Positions 1 through 7,086 of a DNA stretch of 21,107 nucleotides are shown here, in pieces (the first letter of the stretch is position 1; each line of letters opens with the position of its first letter). A model generated the notes under the pieces. The model searched no databases. It worked only from the letters and a program-made list of their open reading frames with translations, and was not told where the DNA came from. This DNA is from an uncultured Desulfobacterales bacterium. GTDB lineage: Bacteria > Desulfobacterota > Desulfobacteria > Desulfobacterales > JAFDCJ01. The translations under genes were made by a program, and so were the position numbers. The stretch covers positions 1 through 21,107 of the forward strand of contig CALZJV010000323.1 in NCBI GenBank assembly GCA_945787595.1. The letters run 5' to 3'.

Positions 1-32
1 CTCGGTCTTTTTTTAATTGACAGAATACATTA

Positions 33-74
33 TTCGATGTTGGACGTTCAATGTTCGATGTTCGACGTTCATCA
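33..74. repeat. Degenerate heptanucleotide array (TTCGATG type)
   Basis: Six consecutive 7-nt units can be read: TTCGATG, TTGGACG, TTCAATG, TTCGATG, TTCGACG, TTCATCA. Each unit keeps TT at positions 1-2 and mostly ATG or ACG at the end. It is non-coding and lies upstream of the SDR gene. It is the first of several period-7 arrays of different sequence in spacers of this window. Confidence 0.75.
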
Positions 75-116
75 GTTTCTTTTTCGATCAGACTGGCCGT
101 TTTTTTGGCCAGCGGC
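75..116 (+). repeat. Dispersed repeat module A, copy 1
   Basis: This block starts with a pyrimidine-rich stretch (GTTTCTTTTTCGAT) and contains TGGCC-GTTTTTTT-GGCCA, a 5-bp stem around a T-rich loop. A closely similar block lies in inverted orientation at 16178-16219. Both copies sit next to the GACAGGATTTACAGGATTA repeat (module B), so A and B look like parts of one composite intergenic element. Confidence 0.65.
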
Positions 117-136
117 CGCGCTTATATGAAACATTA

Positions 137-203
137 AATTTAGACAGGATTTACAGGATTACTAGGATTTTTTTTGCTTATTATGGTTATATCCTGTCCA
201 TCC
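137..203 (+). repeat. Dispersed repeat module B, copy 1 (GACAGGATTTACAGGATTA type)
   Basis: The core at 143-161 is identical to a core at 1060-1078 and to the reverse complement of 1137-1155 and 16290-16308. Here it continues through CTAGGATTTTTTTT and ends at ATCCTGTCCATCC, so its ends are partly complementary (ACAGGAT against ATCCTGT). The extended match to the inverted copy at 16246-16311 covers the whole block. A further ATCCTGTC lies at 241-248. Confidence 0.75.
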
Positions 204-275
204 AGCCTGCGGGGCGTAGTGTTTTAGCGAAGACTGGTTGATCCTGTCAGAAAAATAAAATCATGGGTAATTAAA

Positions 276-1022
276 ATGGAAAAATTAATCGCTGTCGTGA
301 CCGGGGGTACCCGTGGTATCGGTTTGGCGATTGCCGAATCCCTGGTGAAATGTGATGCGTCTCTTGCCATCACTTACAAAGGTGACGAAAAAGCCGCTGT
401 CAAAACCCGCCGGCACCTGGAGAGTCTTCTGAAGGAAGAGCAGTCTATCCTCACACTAAAAGGAGATGCCGGCGATCCGGATGTCGTTGCCGATCACTAT
501 CGCACCGTTCGCGATCATCTGGGGCCGGTGAATGTCCTGGTCAACAGCGCCGGAATTATGCCGGCAAGAACTTTTGATGAAATCAGCCTGCAGGATTGGG
601 ACGAGACCCTTCGTGTCAACCTCAGTGGTGCTTTTTACTGGTGCCGGCAGGTCGTACCGGATATGAAGAAAAATAAATTTGGTCGCATTGTCAATATTTC
701 ATCCATTGCAGCCCGGGGCGGCGGCGTGGTCGGGCCCCATTATGCAGCGTCAAAAGCCGGTATGCTGGGATTGACGCGCTATGCCGCCAAAGAGCTGGGT
801 TTATATGGGATTACCGTCAATGCCATTGCGCCGGCATTCATTGAAGATGCCGGAATATTCACACGGTGGCCACAAGAAAAAAAGGCTACGCTGAAGGAAA
901 AGATATCTGTAACCCGTCTGGGAAATGCCCTGGACGTCGTCCGGGCGTTCGAATACCTGCTCGACTCGCCATTTGTTACAGGGGTGACCTTGGATGTAAA
1001 TGGCGGCGCATTTATGATTTAA
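276..1022 (+). CDS. Short-chain dehydrogenase/reductase, FabG-like
   Basis: A classical SDR oxidoreductase of 248 aa, the usual family length, predicted to be a cytosolic NAD(P)H-dependent ketone/alcohol reductase. The Rossmann dinucleotide loop TGGTRGIG is at residues 9-16, the NSAG motif at 90-93 and the structural Asn at 115. The catalytic Ser143, Tyr156 and Lys160 (YAASK) are present with the 13- and 4-residue spacing of FabG. The C-terminus ends DVNGGAFMI, like the FabG signature. A 3-oxoacyl-ACP reductase role is possible, but no acyl-carrier or fatty-acid genes flank it and many SDRs share this layout, so the substrate is left open. The ATG at 276 gives the family N-terminus. The Shine-Dalgarno is poor (GGGTAA). 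The gene stands alone between repeat-filled spacers, 221 nt before ilvD. Confidence 0.9.
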   Translation: MEKLIAVVTGGTRGIGLAIAESLVKCDASLAITYKGDEKAAVKTRRHLESLLKEEQSILTLKGDAGDPDVVADHYRTVRDHLGPVNVLVNSAGIMPARTFDEISLQDWDETLRVNLSGAFYWCRQVVPDMKKNKFGRIVNISSIAARGGGVVGPHYAASKAGMLGLTRYAAKELGLYGITVNAIAPAFIEDAGIFTRWPQEKKATLKEKISVTRLGNALDVVRAFEYLLDSPFVTGVTLDVNGGAFMI

Positions 1023-1059
1023 CTGATGATGAAGGGATTCTATTTTAATATTCAATACG

Positions 1060-1155
1060 GACAGGATTTACAGGATTATCTGGATAGAAGGGCCTTCGGC
1101 CTAAAAACATCTTTCTGCAGGCGAATAAATTTCCATTAATCCTGTAAATCCTGTC
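1060..1155. repeat. Long inverted repeat of module B (19-bp perfect arms)
   Basis: The left arm at 1060-1078 (GACAGGATTTACAGGATTA) and right arm at 1137-1155 are perfect reverse complements of 19 bp, separated by 58 bp. The loop holds a smaller palindrome, GGGCCTTCGGCC, near 1090-1101. It fills most of the spacer between the SDR gene and ilvD. No T-run follows, so it is better called a dispersed palindromic repeat than a terminator, although its transcript would fold strongly. Confidence 0.85.
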
Positions 1156-1243
1156 AAAAAAAGAAATTAAAAGATCGAATCTATTCAACACTTTTTTGGG
1201 TTTACAGTGGTTACATAGAAAAACACAAAAAGGAGTACGAAAA

Positions 1244-2917
1244 ATGAGCAAACGAAGCGATCTAATGACCAAAGGTCCGGAACGGGCCCCTCATCGTTCC
1301 CTGTTGCGGGCAGACGGATTTACCGACTGGGAAATGGAACGGCCGATGATCGGCATTGCCAATTCCTTCAACGAAATCATTCCGGGACACATGCATCTGG
1401 ATAAACTGGTGGATGCCGTTAAAGCCGGAATATATGCCGCCGGCGGAACTCCGGTAGTGTTCAATACCATCGGGGTATGCGACGGCATCGCCATGAACCA
1501 TGTGGGCATGAAATACTCCCTGCCCAGCCGCGAGCTGATCGCCGACTCCCTGGAGATTATGGCCACCTCCCATCCGTTTGACGGACTGGTGCTGATGTCA
1601 TCCTGCGACAAAATTATCCCGGGCATGCTGATTGCGGCCGCGCGCTTAAATATCCCCTCCATTTTCATTTCCGGCGGCCCCATGTTGCCGGGAAAAGTGC
1701 ACGGCAAAGATACGGGGCTTGACAAAGTCTTCGAGGCAGTCGGTCGTTTTAAAAGCGGCAAAATATCCCATGAGGAGTTGACCGAAATTGAATGTAGCGC
1801 CTGCCCGGGAGCCGGTTCCTGCTCGGGAATGTTTACCGCCAACACCATGAGTAACCTGGCGGAATCTCTGGGGATGGCCCTGCCGTTTAATGGAAGCGCA
1901 CCGGCGGTGTATGCCGAGAGAGTCTGGCTGGCAAAACAAACCGGGTACAAGGCGGTCGAGCTGGTGAAAGCGGCCGTAAAACCCAGAGATATTATGACCA
2001 AGGAGGCGTTTTACAATACGATTGCCGCGGACATGGCCCTGGGAGGGTCCACCAACACGGCGCTGCATATTCCGGCCATCGCATATTATACTGACATCGA
2101 TATCACTCTCAAAGATTTCGGTGAAGTCTCGCATAAAATCCCGCACCTGACCTCGATCGCGCCGGCAGGTCCCCATCACGTGGTCGATTTCTTTTATGCC
2201 GGCGGCATTCCTGCCATTATGGCCGAATTGAACAACTCCGAGCTTGTGGATCCGCAGGCCATGACCGTTTACGGTAAGCCATTGGGCGAGATGCTCGATG
2301 ATATTCAGGCCGGCATTAAGGATCCATCCGTTATTCGCCCGGTTGCAAACCCGGTGCATGCCACCGGAGGCCTGGCCGTATTGACCGGCAACCTGGCCCC
2401 CGACGGCGCCATTGTCAAACAGGCCGCGGTAGCCGACGAAATGCTCAAGCACTCCGGTCCCGCCCGCATTTTCAGCTCGGAGGAGGACGCCTTTCAGACC
2501 ATTGTGGACGGCAAAATCAATAAAGGCGAGGTGCTCGTGGTTCGCTACGAGGGGCCCAAAGGGGGTCCCGGCATGCAGGAAATGCTCTCTCCGACCTCCG
2601 CCCTGGCGGGAATCGGCATGGATAAAGAGGTGGCCCTGATTACGGACGGGCGCTTTTCCGGCGCCAGCCGTGGCTCCGCCATCGGACATATATCACCCGA
2701 AGCTGCCGCCAAAGGCCCGATCGCGGCCATTCAGGACGGCGACATCATCGAAATTGACATACCCGCCAAAACCCTGAACGTTCGGCTCTCAGCCGAAGAA
2801 ATCCAGCAAAGGCTGGATGGGTTGCCGGAATTTGAGCCCAAAATCAAAAGCGGTTATCTGGCCAGATATGCAACCATGGTCTCCAGTGCGGATAAGGGGG
2901 CGGTGTTTCCGAGGTGA
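1244..2917 (+). CDS. ilvD: Dihydroxy-acid dehydratase
   Basis: IlvD dehydrates 2,3-dihydroxy-isovalerate and -methylvalerate to the 2-oxo acids in valine, isoleucine and (indirectly) leucine and pantothenate synthesis. The 557-aa product has family hallmarks throughout: [16 protein letters not shown] near residue 35, [12 protein letters not shown] at 91-102, [10 protein letters not shown] at 119-128, [19 protein letters not shown] at 184-202, [32 protein letters not shown] and DGRFSG. Cys121 and Cys193 are the expected Fe-S ligands. The N-terminal motif reads PGH, as in E. coli IlvD, rather than the PC(N) of the oxygen-tolerant [2Fe-2S] class, which suggests the oxygen-sensitive cluster type and fits an anaerobe. 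The ATG at 1244 is chosen because AGGAG lies 8 nt upstream; the frame opens earlier at 1196, but that start has no ribosome site. Other ilv/leu genes are not in the window. Confidence 0.97.
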   Translation: MSKRSDLMTKGPERAPHRSLLRADGFTDWEMERPMIGIANSFNEIIPGHMHLDKLVDAVKAGIYAAGGTPVVFNTIGVCDGIAMNHVGMKYSLPSRELIADSLEIMATSHPFDGLVLMSSCDKIIPGMLIAAARLNIPSIFISGGPMLPGKVHGKDTGLDKVFEAVGRFKSGKISHEELTEIECSACPGAGSCSGMFTANTMSNLAESLGMALPFNGSAPAVYAERVWLAKQTGYKAVELVKAAVKPRDIMTKEAFYNTIAADMALGGSTNTALHIPAIAYYTDIDITLKDFGEVSHKIPHLTSIAPAGPHHVVDFFYAGGIPAIMAELNNSELVDPQAMTVYGKPLGEMLDDIQAGIKDPSVIRPVANPVHATGGLAVLTGNLAPDGAIVKQAAVADEMLKHSGPARIFSSEEDAFQTIVDGKINKGEVLVVRYEGPKGGPGMQEMLSPTSALAGIGMDKEVALITDGRFSGASRGSAIGHISPEAAAKGPIAAIQDGDIIEIDIPAKTLNVRLSAEEIQQRLDGLPEFEPKIKSGYLARYATMVSSADKGAVFPR

Positions 2918-2926
2918 TCCTGCTTC

Positions 2927-3032
2927 TGGTTACTGGGTGCTGGATACTGGATGCTCGATACTGGTTGCTGGATACTCGATACCGGATGCTGGATCCTTGA
3001 TGCTCGATGCGGGCTGCTTGGTTGCTGGCTGC
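2927..3032. repeat. Heptanucleotide tandem array (TGGATAC/TGGATGC type, about 15 units)
   Basis: Starting 10 nt after the ilvD stop, the sequence can be cut into 7-mers almost without a break: TGGTTAC, TGGGTGC, TGGATAC, TGGATGC, TCGATAC, TGGTTGC, TGGATAC, TCGATAC, CGGATGC, TGGATCC, TTGATGC, TCGATGC, GGGCTGC, then one 8-mer and TGGCTGC. The consensus is TGGATRC. Because 7 is not a multiple of 3 the array is open in several frames, but codon bias and ribosome sites give no support for a protein. Confidence 0.88.
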
Positions 3033-3428
3033 CAGCTGCCGGATTCTGTCTACTCATAGATGGGCTCAAGAGGCTGGACTTGTGCTCGACTATTCATTTG
3101 CGTGACACTGGTACTTACGGAGAGCTGCGCTCAAGGCATAAGGAGTCTGGCTTTTTTTCGTCTGTTTCACGTTCCCAGGAATCATCCTCCTTGTCTGAAC
3201 AGACAATCAAGATCGTTATAAGAAACCAATAGAGGTGAATCCAAGAGGTCGGTTCCGGATTATTAGTACCCCTCTGATTCTGTCGATTAAGTAGGCTTTT
3301 GGACATAATTCTTAATGCCAGCCCTCATTAAATGAAGGAATTGCCGAGAAATCATCTAAAAATAAAGAAACAATCCAATCAACTTTCGTGAAAATCCGTG
3401 GTGAAAAGTAGGAAAAACAGATATCATA
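3033..3428. other. Spacer without a recognisable gene
   Basis: Between the heptamer array and the hipBA control region there is about 400 bp in which no convincing gene, RNA or strong terminator was found. Short open frames exist, for example 3060-3221 on the plus strand with a hydrophobic start, but they lack ribosome sites and family features. The stretch is AT-rich toward its right end. Confidence 0.5.
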
Positions 3429-3462
3429 ATTTGTTGCTTTAAATAACCTTAAAACGCTTTAG

Positions 3463-3481
3463 AGGTGTTTTAAAACAACAT
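3463..3481. promoter_or_regulatory. Putative operator O1 (TGTTTTAAAACA palindrome)
   Basis: The 19-bp sequence AGGTGTTTTAAAACAACAT contains a perfect 12-bp palindrome at 3466-3477. An identical 19-bp copy lies at 3553-3571 in the same orientation, start to start 90 bp apart. Toxin-antitoxin promoters commonly carry repeated palindromes bound by the antitoxin. Operator function here is an inference from position. Confidence 0.6.
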
Positions 3482-3496
3482 TTTTACAAAATTTTC

Positions 3497-3525
3497 TTGA
3501 CTGAACTATGGATATAAAGTATGTT
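3497..3525 (+). promoter_or_regulatory. Putative sigma-70 promoter of hipBA
   Basis: TTGACT at 3497-3502 and TATGTT at 3520-3525 are separated by 17 bp, matching 5 of 6 and 4 of 6 consensus bases. It lies between the two operator-like palindromes, and its -10 box touches the right arm of the inverted repeat. The predicted transcript starts about 40 nt before the antitoxin ATG. Confidence 0.5.
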
Positions 3526-3552
3526 TATTTAAAGCAACAAATGGAGCCTATA

Positions 3553-3571
3553 AGGTGTTTTAAAACAACAT
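3553..3571. promoter_or_regulatory. Putative operator O2 overlapping the antitoxin start
   Basis: An exact copy of the 19-bp O1 sequence, with its palindrome at 3556-3567. It spans the weak ribosome site (AAGG at 3552-3555) and runs into the ATG at 3570. A protein bound here would block transcription downstream of the promoter, and the same palindrome in RNA could hide the start codon. Confidence 0.6.
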
Positions 3572-3851
3572 GACACGAATCAGTAAAATCGCGGAATCCC
3601 CGCCGGCCGCCGTAGAGAGCGCACTCAACCGCTTGGGCCGCAATATCCGCATCGCCCGACTGCGGCGTAAGCTTTCCAAAGAGGAGCTCGCCGCTATCGC
3701 CGCCTATCTGGGTGCGCTGTGGGCGCTTGGCCTTCTCCATGACATGCGGGAGGTGGCCGATCCGGACCGCGATGAGGAAGGCAAAATTCTGGAGCAGGCC
3801 CGAAGACCGAAGACGGCTCCGAAGCGAAGGGCGTTTGACGATGACTTCTGA
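3570..3851 (+). CDS. hipB: HipB-like antitoxin, apparently lacking the HTH recognition part
   Basis: A 93-aa protein. Residues 20-41 (NRLGRNIRIARLRRKLSKEE) are the first helices of an XRE/HipB helix-turn-helix, and residues 47-82 (GALWALGLLHDMREVADPDR and on) match the C-terminal half of HipB-type antitoxins. What normally lies between, the turn and recognition helix of the ARxGVSRPTxxRLExGxP type, is missing: ELA runs straight into AIAAYLGALWALG. From knowledge of the family I infer an in-frame loss of about 20 codons. The protein probably cannot bind operator DNA normally, although the C-terminal part could still contact HipA. It overlaps hipA by 11 nt and is GC-rich like hipA. Its 5' region has palindromes over the start codon. 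Loss of function is inferred, not shown. Confidence 0.75.
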   Translation: MTRISKIAESPPAAVESALNRLGRNIRIARLRRKLSKEELAAIAAYLGALWALGLLHDMREVADPDRDEEGKILEQARRPKTAPKRRAFDDDF

Positions 3852-5109
3852 ACGCGAGTGCTATGTTTACATCGTGCCGCCCGGCGCAACCGAATTCGTC
3901 ACCGCCGGGCGCTTCCAAGTATCCCCCACCCCTGGTGGAGATCCGATTGGACGGTTCATCTACGGACGTCGTTATCTTGAACGCAATGATGCTGTCGAGC
4001 TCGACCCCGTAGAGTTGCGGCTGCGCAGAGGGTTATACGAAACCGCCCGATTGGAGGGCTTCTTTGGCGCGATTCGAGATTCCATGCCCGATTTTTGGGG
4101 ACGGCGTGTCATTGAACGAAGCACTCACTACACGCAGCTCGAAGAGTTCGATTGCCTGATGTACGGTCCGGATGACCGGGCGGGCGCGCTGGGATTCGGC
4201 CTCAATGTTGAACCACCGGCCCCACAGCGGCGGTTCAACCGCACGCTCGATCTGAATCGTCTGCAAACCTTAGCCGACACCATAATCAATGATGATCCAG
4301 ACCTTGAGGGTTCAGCCATCAAGCAGGTCGAAGAGCTTATGTTGGCGGGCACATCAATCGGCGGGGCCCGGCCCAAAGCTGTCGTGGAACATGGACAGGA
4401 CCTGTGGATCGCCAAGTTCACCCGACATGATGACCGCTGGAACCATCCGCGCGTGGAGCACGGCCTATTGAAGCTTGCCAAAGCCTGTGGCCTCAACATC
4501 GCTGACAGCGACGTCACAACGGTTGGCAGGCGGGATGTTTTGCTCGTGCGACGGTTTGATCGCGATCGGGTAGAAAACGGTTACCGGCGGCACCGCATGG
4601 TCAGTGCACTGACCCTATTGCAAAGTGATGATAACCCGTTAGCCCGGCGGGACTGGTCTTACATCTTGCTCGCAGATGAAATCCGGCGCGTGAGCATGAA
4701 ACCGGAAGCCGACCTGCAAGAGCTATTCGGCAGAATGTGCTTCAACGCGGTGGTAACCAACATAGACGACCATCCGCGCAATCATGCCGTCCTGGCAAAG
4801 GATCGGGGCTGGCGTCTAAGCCCTGCATATGACTTGACGCCCACACCCATGATCGCCTTAGAGAGGCGCGATCTTGCAATGGCGTGCGGCAACGACGGGC
4901 GCTATGCCAACCAAGAAAATCTTCTAAGCCAAAAGGGCCGCTTCCTGCTATCAGGTGAAGAAGCGACAGCTATTCTCGATCACATAGTCGAGACTGTACG
5001 GAATGAATGGCGACCAACCATGCGGCGCGCAGGCGTCAGTGAAACCGACTGCGAAGCGATCGCCAGTGCCTTCCTGTATGAAGGATTCTTCTACAAGGTA
5101 GCTGTATAG
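3841..5109 (+). CDS. hipA: HipA-family serine/threonine kinase toxin
   Basis: HipA toxins are kinases that phosphorylate a translation factor or tRNA synthetase (GltX in E. coli) and induce dormancy. The 422-aa product has the N-terminal HipA domain (GRFIYGRRYLERNDAVELDP, 37-56), a glycine-rich segment TSIGGARPKA at 171-180, the probable ATP-binding Lys192 (IAKF), the catalytic motif NIDDHPRNH at 307-315 with Asp309, and the metal-binding LSPAYDL with Asp331. No key residue is missing, so the kinase looks intact although its antitoxin does not. The ATG at 3841 is chosen because it gives the family N-terminus and the 11-nt overlap with hipB usual for such pairs; the frame opens earlier at 3712 inside hipB. 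Codon use is clearly more GC-rich than in the next genes, which suggests horizontal acquisition. Confidence 0.92.
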   Translation: MTSERECYVYIVPPGATEFVTAGRFQVSPTPGGDPIGRFIYGRRYLERNDAVELDPVELRLRRGLYETARLEGFFGAIRDSMPDFWGRRVIERSTHYTQLEEFDCLMYGPDDRAGALGFGLNVEPPAPQRRFNRTLDLNRLQTLADTIINDDPDLEGSAIKQVEELMLAGTSIGGARPKAVVEHGQDLWIAKFTRHDDRWNHPRVEHGLLKLAKACGLNIADSDVTTVGRRDVLLVRRFDRDRVENGYRRHRMVSALTLLQSDDNPLARRDWSYILLADEIRRVSMKPEADLQELFGRMCFNAVVTNIDDHPRNHAVLAKDRGWRLSPAYDLTPTPMIALERRDLAMACGNDGRYANQENLLSQKGRFLLSGEEATAILDHIVETVRNEWRPTMRRAGVSETDCEAIASAFLYEGFFYKVAV

Positions 5110-5163
5110 AAAGTCCCTTCCAAAAAAAATGTGTTGTGTCATGAAATTAGGGCAAGGCGCCGG

Positions 5164-5187
5164 CAAGTACTATCACTTGTTTTTTTT
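5164..5187 (+). terminator. Putative rho-independent terminator after hipA
   Basis: CAAGT-ACTATC-ACTTG forms a 5-bp stem with a 6-nt loop, followed at once by eight T residues (5180-5187). The stem is short, but the T-run and the position 55 nt after the hipA stop support it. Confidence 0.55.
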
Positions 5188-5270
5188 AGACCCATTTATC
5201 AACTTTTCACCGGTCTCCCCACCGTACAAACCGACTCAATCTCACAATTGTTTATACCTGGATTTTGCAC

Positions 5271-5365
5271 GAGTCGGAGGCTTTCATAGGCAAGGCGTCT
5301 AAGGGTGAAGTCGTAGTTTTTTACTTCGAACCCTTAGCAACGCAGCATATGAAAGCCTCCGGCTC
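5271..5365. repeat. Large imperfect hairpin element
   Basis: The outer arms at 5271-5288 and 5348-5365 (GAGTCGGAGGCTTTCATA against TATGAAAGCCTCCGGCTC) pair over 18 bp with one G-T wobble. Inside, GCGT (5295-5298) pairs with ACGC (5340-5343) and CTAAGGGT (5299-5306) with ACCCTTAG (5330-5337). The whole could fold into one 95-nt structure. No T-run follows, so it is more likely a dispersed palindromic repeat than a terminator. No second copy is in the window. Confidence 0.7.
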
Positions 5366-5446
5366 GCCCGAAGGGTGAAAATTAATGAGATAAAATCGAC
5401 CGTCATCCTTTTTACCTGTTAAGTATTTTTATTATTCCTAATTTTA

Positions 5447-7069
5447 GTGCTTCTTGTCACGGAGTCGATCTGCACCGCTGAATCAATATCCGTTCCATGG
5501 GAAGAATTCAAAACACTGTACACGCAGAGTATCACCAGACAAATAATGGAGGAAGCCAAAAAAGAAAAAGATCCCATGATATATAGTATCGAAACCGCAT
5601 TTTATGAAATTACGATTGATAAGCAAAAGGCCGCCGGTGAGGTGATTTTAGCTGGCAAGGTAATTTCCGGTCAACCGGATTTGATTCCGCTTTTCGGCAG
5701 CGAAATGGTGATCAAAGACTTGAAAATGGTAAGTGGTGGTTCTTTGCTGTGCGATAATAAGCATAATAACAAAATCCTCTTCCTTCCGGACGAAAATACA
5801 AATTTTCAGATCGGCTTTCCTTTTTTTGCTCCGGTACAGGAAGACAATTCATCACGCTTTGTGTCCATTGCGATACCACAGGCACTTAAAAATTCAGTAT
5901 TACTGACGATTGCCCCGGAAATCTCGTTGATTGAAGCGCCGGGTATCAAAAATTCAGACGAAACATATCATTTTTCTGCCCGTTCTGTTTTAACGATTCG
6001 GTTTTCAGACAGGAAAGCTGTTTCAGTCGCCCCCGTTGTGGAAATCGACACATTCGCCCACATCAGACTTCATGACCGTCAGGCAATCATAAACACGACA
6101 TTTATACCCAAGCAGCCGGTAAAAACAGGTTTTATTTTGGAAATCTCCGAAAACGCAACCTACATCTCATCTACTCTAAAAAGCTCCTGGATTAAAGCAC
6201 TCGATGGCCGCAGATACCAAATCAATCTTCCCGCAGGTTCTAATAACCGTTTTACAATCCAAACATCTGCGGATGAAAGGCAGACGCCCGACAATTATAA
6301 ATTCTTCCTACCCAGAATCATTGGTAATAGGGGAAATCAAGGCAATTTCGTCTTTGAACAACCCGATGATGGGCAGATCTCTTTGAGCGGGCACAAACCT
6401 GTCTCTCATTTACCTGTTGCGAGACTGAACTCAAAATTACTGGCAGTTGCCGGCGATGCTCGTTTCTTCATGAAAATACCTCCTCAAGAAGAACTGTCGC
6501 TTACAGTGAAGCGCTTTCAAACCGTCAGCACACCACCGATCGTGCTTGATTCTATCGCTTTTTTTACATCCTTTGACGACAACGGCAGTGTGCTTTCCTT
6601 GCTTGTGATGGATATTCCGCCTGAAGCCGGTCCACGCTTGAGCATCAGAGCCATACCGCAGGCTAAAATCTGGGCTCTGACGGTTAACGGACAAAAAATA
6701 AATGTATATGGAGACCGTGATGATGCATCCAAAAATTCTGACGATAAAAGATGGATCATTCCGCTTGCAAGGGGTCGAACCTCCCATGTGGAACTGGCAT
6801 TTATTCGCCAGGTTGAAAAACCGGGTCTGCATGGAAAATTTGAAGCCGAATTGCCTGCTGCTGAGCTGCCTTCGACAAGTGTTCGAATCGCTATCGCCCT
6901 GCCTGAACGTCTTCAGCTTTTATCCCTTGAAGGCCCGGTTAGCCCGGCTGCCGAAAGCAATTGGGACAAACCAGACGAATTTATCGGCAAGCCTTATTAT
7001 TTTTCACGCGCCTTTTATACGGGTGAAGGCATTAAAATGATCCTTTCATATAAAGAACCGCTAAATTAA
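5447..7069 (+). CDS. Unknown exported beta-rich protein, partner of the CreD-like protein
   Basis: The 540-aa product from GTG 5447 is not recognised at family level. Its start MLLVTESICTAES looks like the end of a signal peptide: the same frame codes upstream for a hydrophobic run (VFLLFLILVLLV from 5423), and beyond an in-frame TAA at 5420-5422 for MKINEIKSTVILFTC starting at GTG 5375. After that come an acidic/basic helix (EEFKTLYTQSITRQIMEEAK) and then about 470 residues of alternating hydrophobic and polar segments typical of beta-sandwich domains, with no further membrane span. Export to the periplasm is inferred. It ends 17 nt before the CreD-like gene and is surely co-transcribed with it. 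The true start is uncertain: GTG 5447 has no good ribosome site, while AAGGG at 5371 fits a start near 5375-5385. Confidence 0.8.
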   Translation: MLLVTESICTAESISVPWEEFKTLYTQSITRQIMEEAKKEKDPMIYSIETAFYEITIDKQKAAGEVILAGKVISGQPDLIPLFGSEMVIKDLKMVSGGSLLCDNKHNNKILFLPDENTNFQIGFPFFAPVQEDNSSRFVSIAIPQALKNSVLLTIAPEISLIEAPGIKNSDETYHFSARSVLTIRFSDRKAVSVAPVVEIDTFAHIRLHDRQAIINTTFIPKQPVKTGFILEISENATYISSTLKSSWIKALDGRRYQINLPAGSNNRFTIQTSADERQTPDNYKFFLPRIIGNRGNQGNFVFEQPDDGQISLSGHKPVSHLPVARLNSKLLAVAGDARFFMKIPPQEELSLTVKRFQTVSTPPIVLDSIAFFTSFDDNGSVLSLLVMDIPPEAGPRLSIRAIPQAKIWALTVNGQKINVYGDRDDASKNSDDKRWIIPLARGRTSHVELAFIRQVEKPGLHGKFEAELPAAELPSTSVRIAIALPERLQLLSLEGPVSPAAESNWDKPDEFIGKPYYFSRAFYTGEGIKMILSYKEPLN

Positions 7070-7086
7070 TTAAATAGGAGTCAATA

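Larger units (their letters stand above)
3429..3542. repeat. 18-bp perfect inverted repeat enclosing the hipBA promoter
   Basis: The left arm at 3429-3446 (ATTTGTTGCTTTAAATAA) and the right arm at 3525-3542 are exact reverse complements, 78 bp apart. The promoter and the first TGTTTTAAAACA palindrome lie between them. Such spaced arms could serve as paired binding sites for a looping or cooperative regulator, or mark the edge of the acquired module. Confidence 0.8.

Noticed and set aside
75..116. Rho-independent terminator at TGGCC-GTTTTTTT-GGCCA
   Set aside because: The T-run is in the loop, not after the stem, and the block is part of a dispersed repeat.
17..241. A 74-aa open frame at the left edge
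   Set aside because: It is translated from heptamer units and dispersed repeats A and B, with no ribosome site and no protein-like pattern.
1196..1243. Upstream extension of IlvD to ATG 1196
   Set aside because: The family N-terminus starts at the ATG at 1244, which has AGGAG before it; the extension has neither.
1646..2689. Long minus-strand open frame across ilvD (347 aa)
   Set aside because: It is the antisense shadow of ilvD and shows no family features.
2927..3032. CRISPR array
   Set aside because: The units are 7 nt long, adjacent and degenerate, with no spacers and no cas genes.
3060..3221. Small frame beginning MGSRGWTCARLF with a signal-like hydrophobic stretch
   Set aside because: No ribosome site, unlikely composition after the first 20 residues, and no family resemblance.
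2951..3232. Open frame over the heptamer array with Cys/Trp repeats
   Set aside because: The repetitive amino-acid pattern is the direct result of the 7-nt DNA repeat, and there is no ribosome site.
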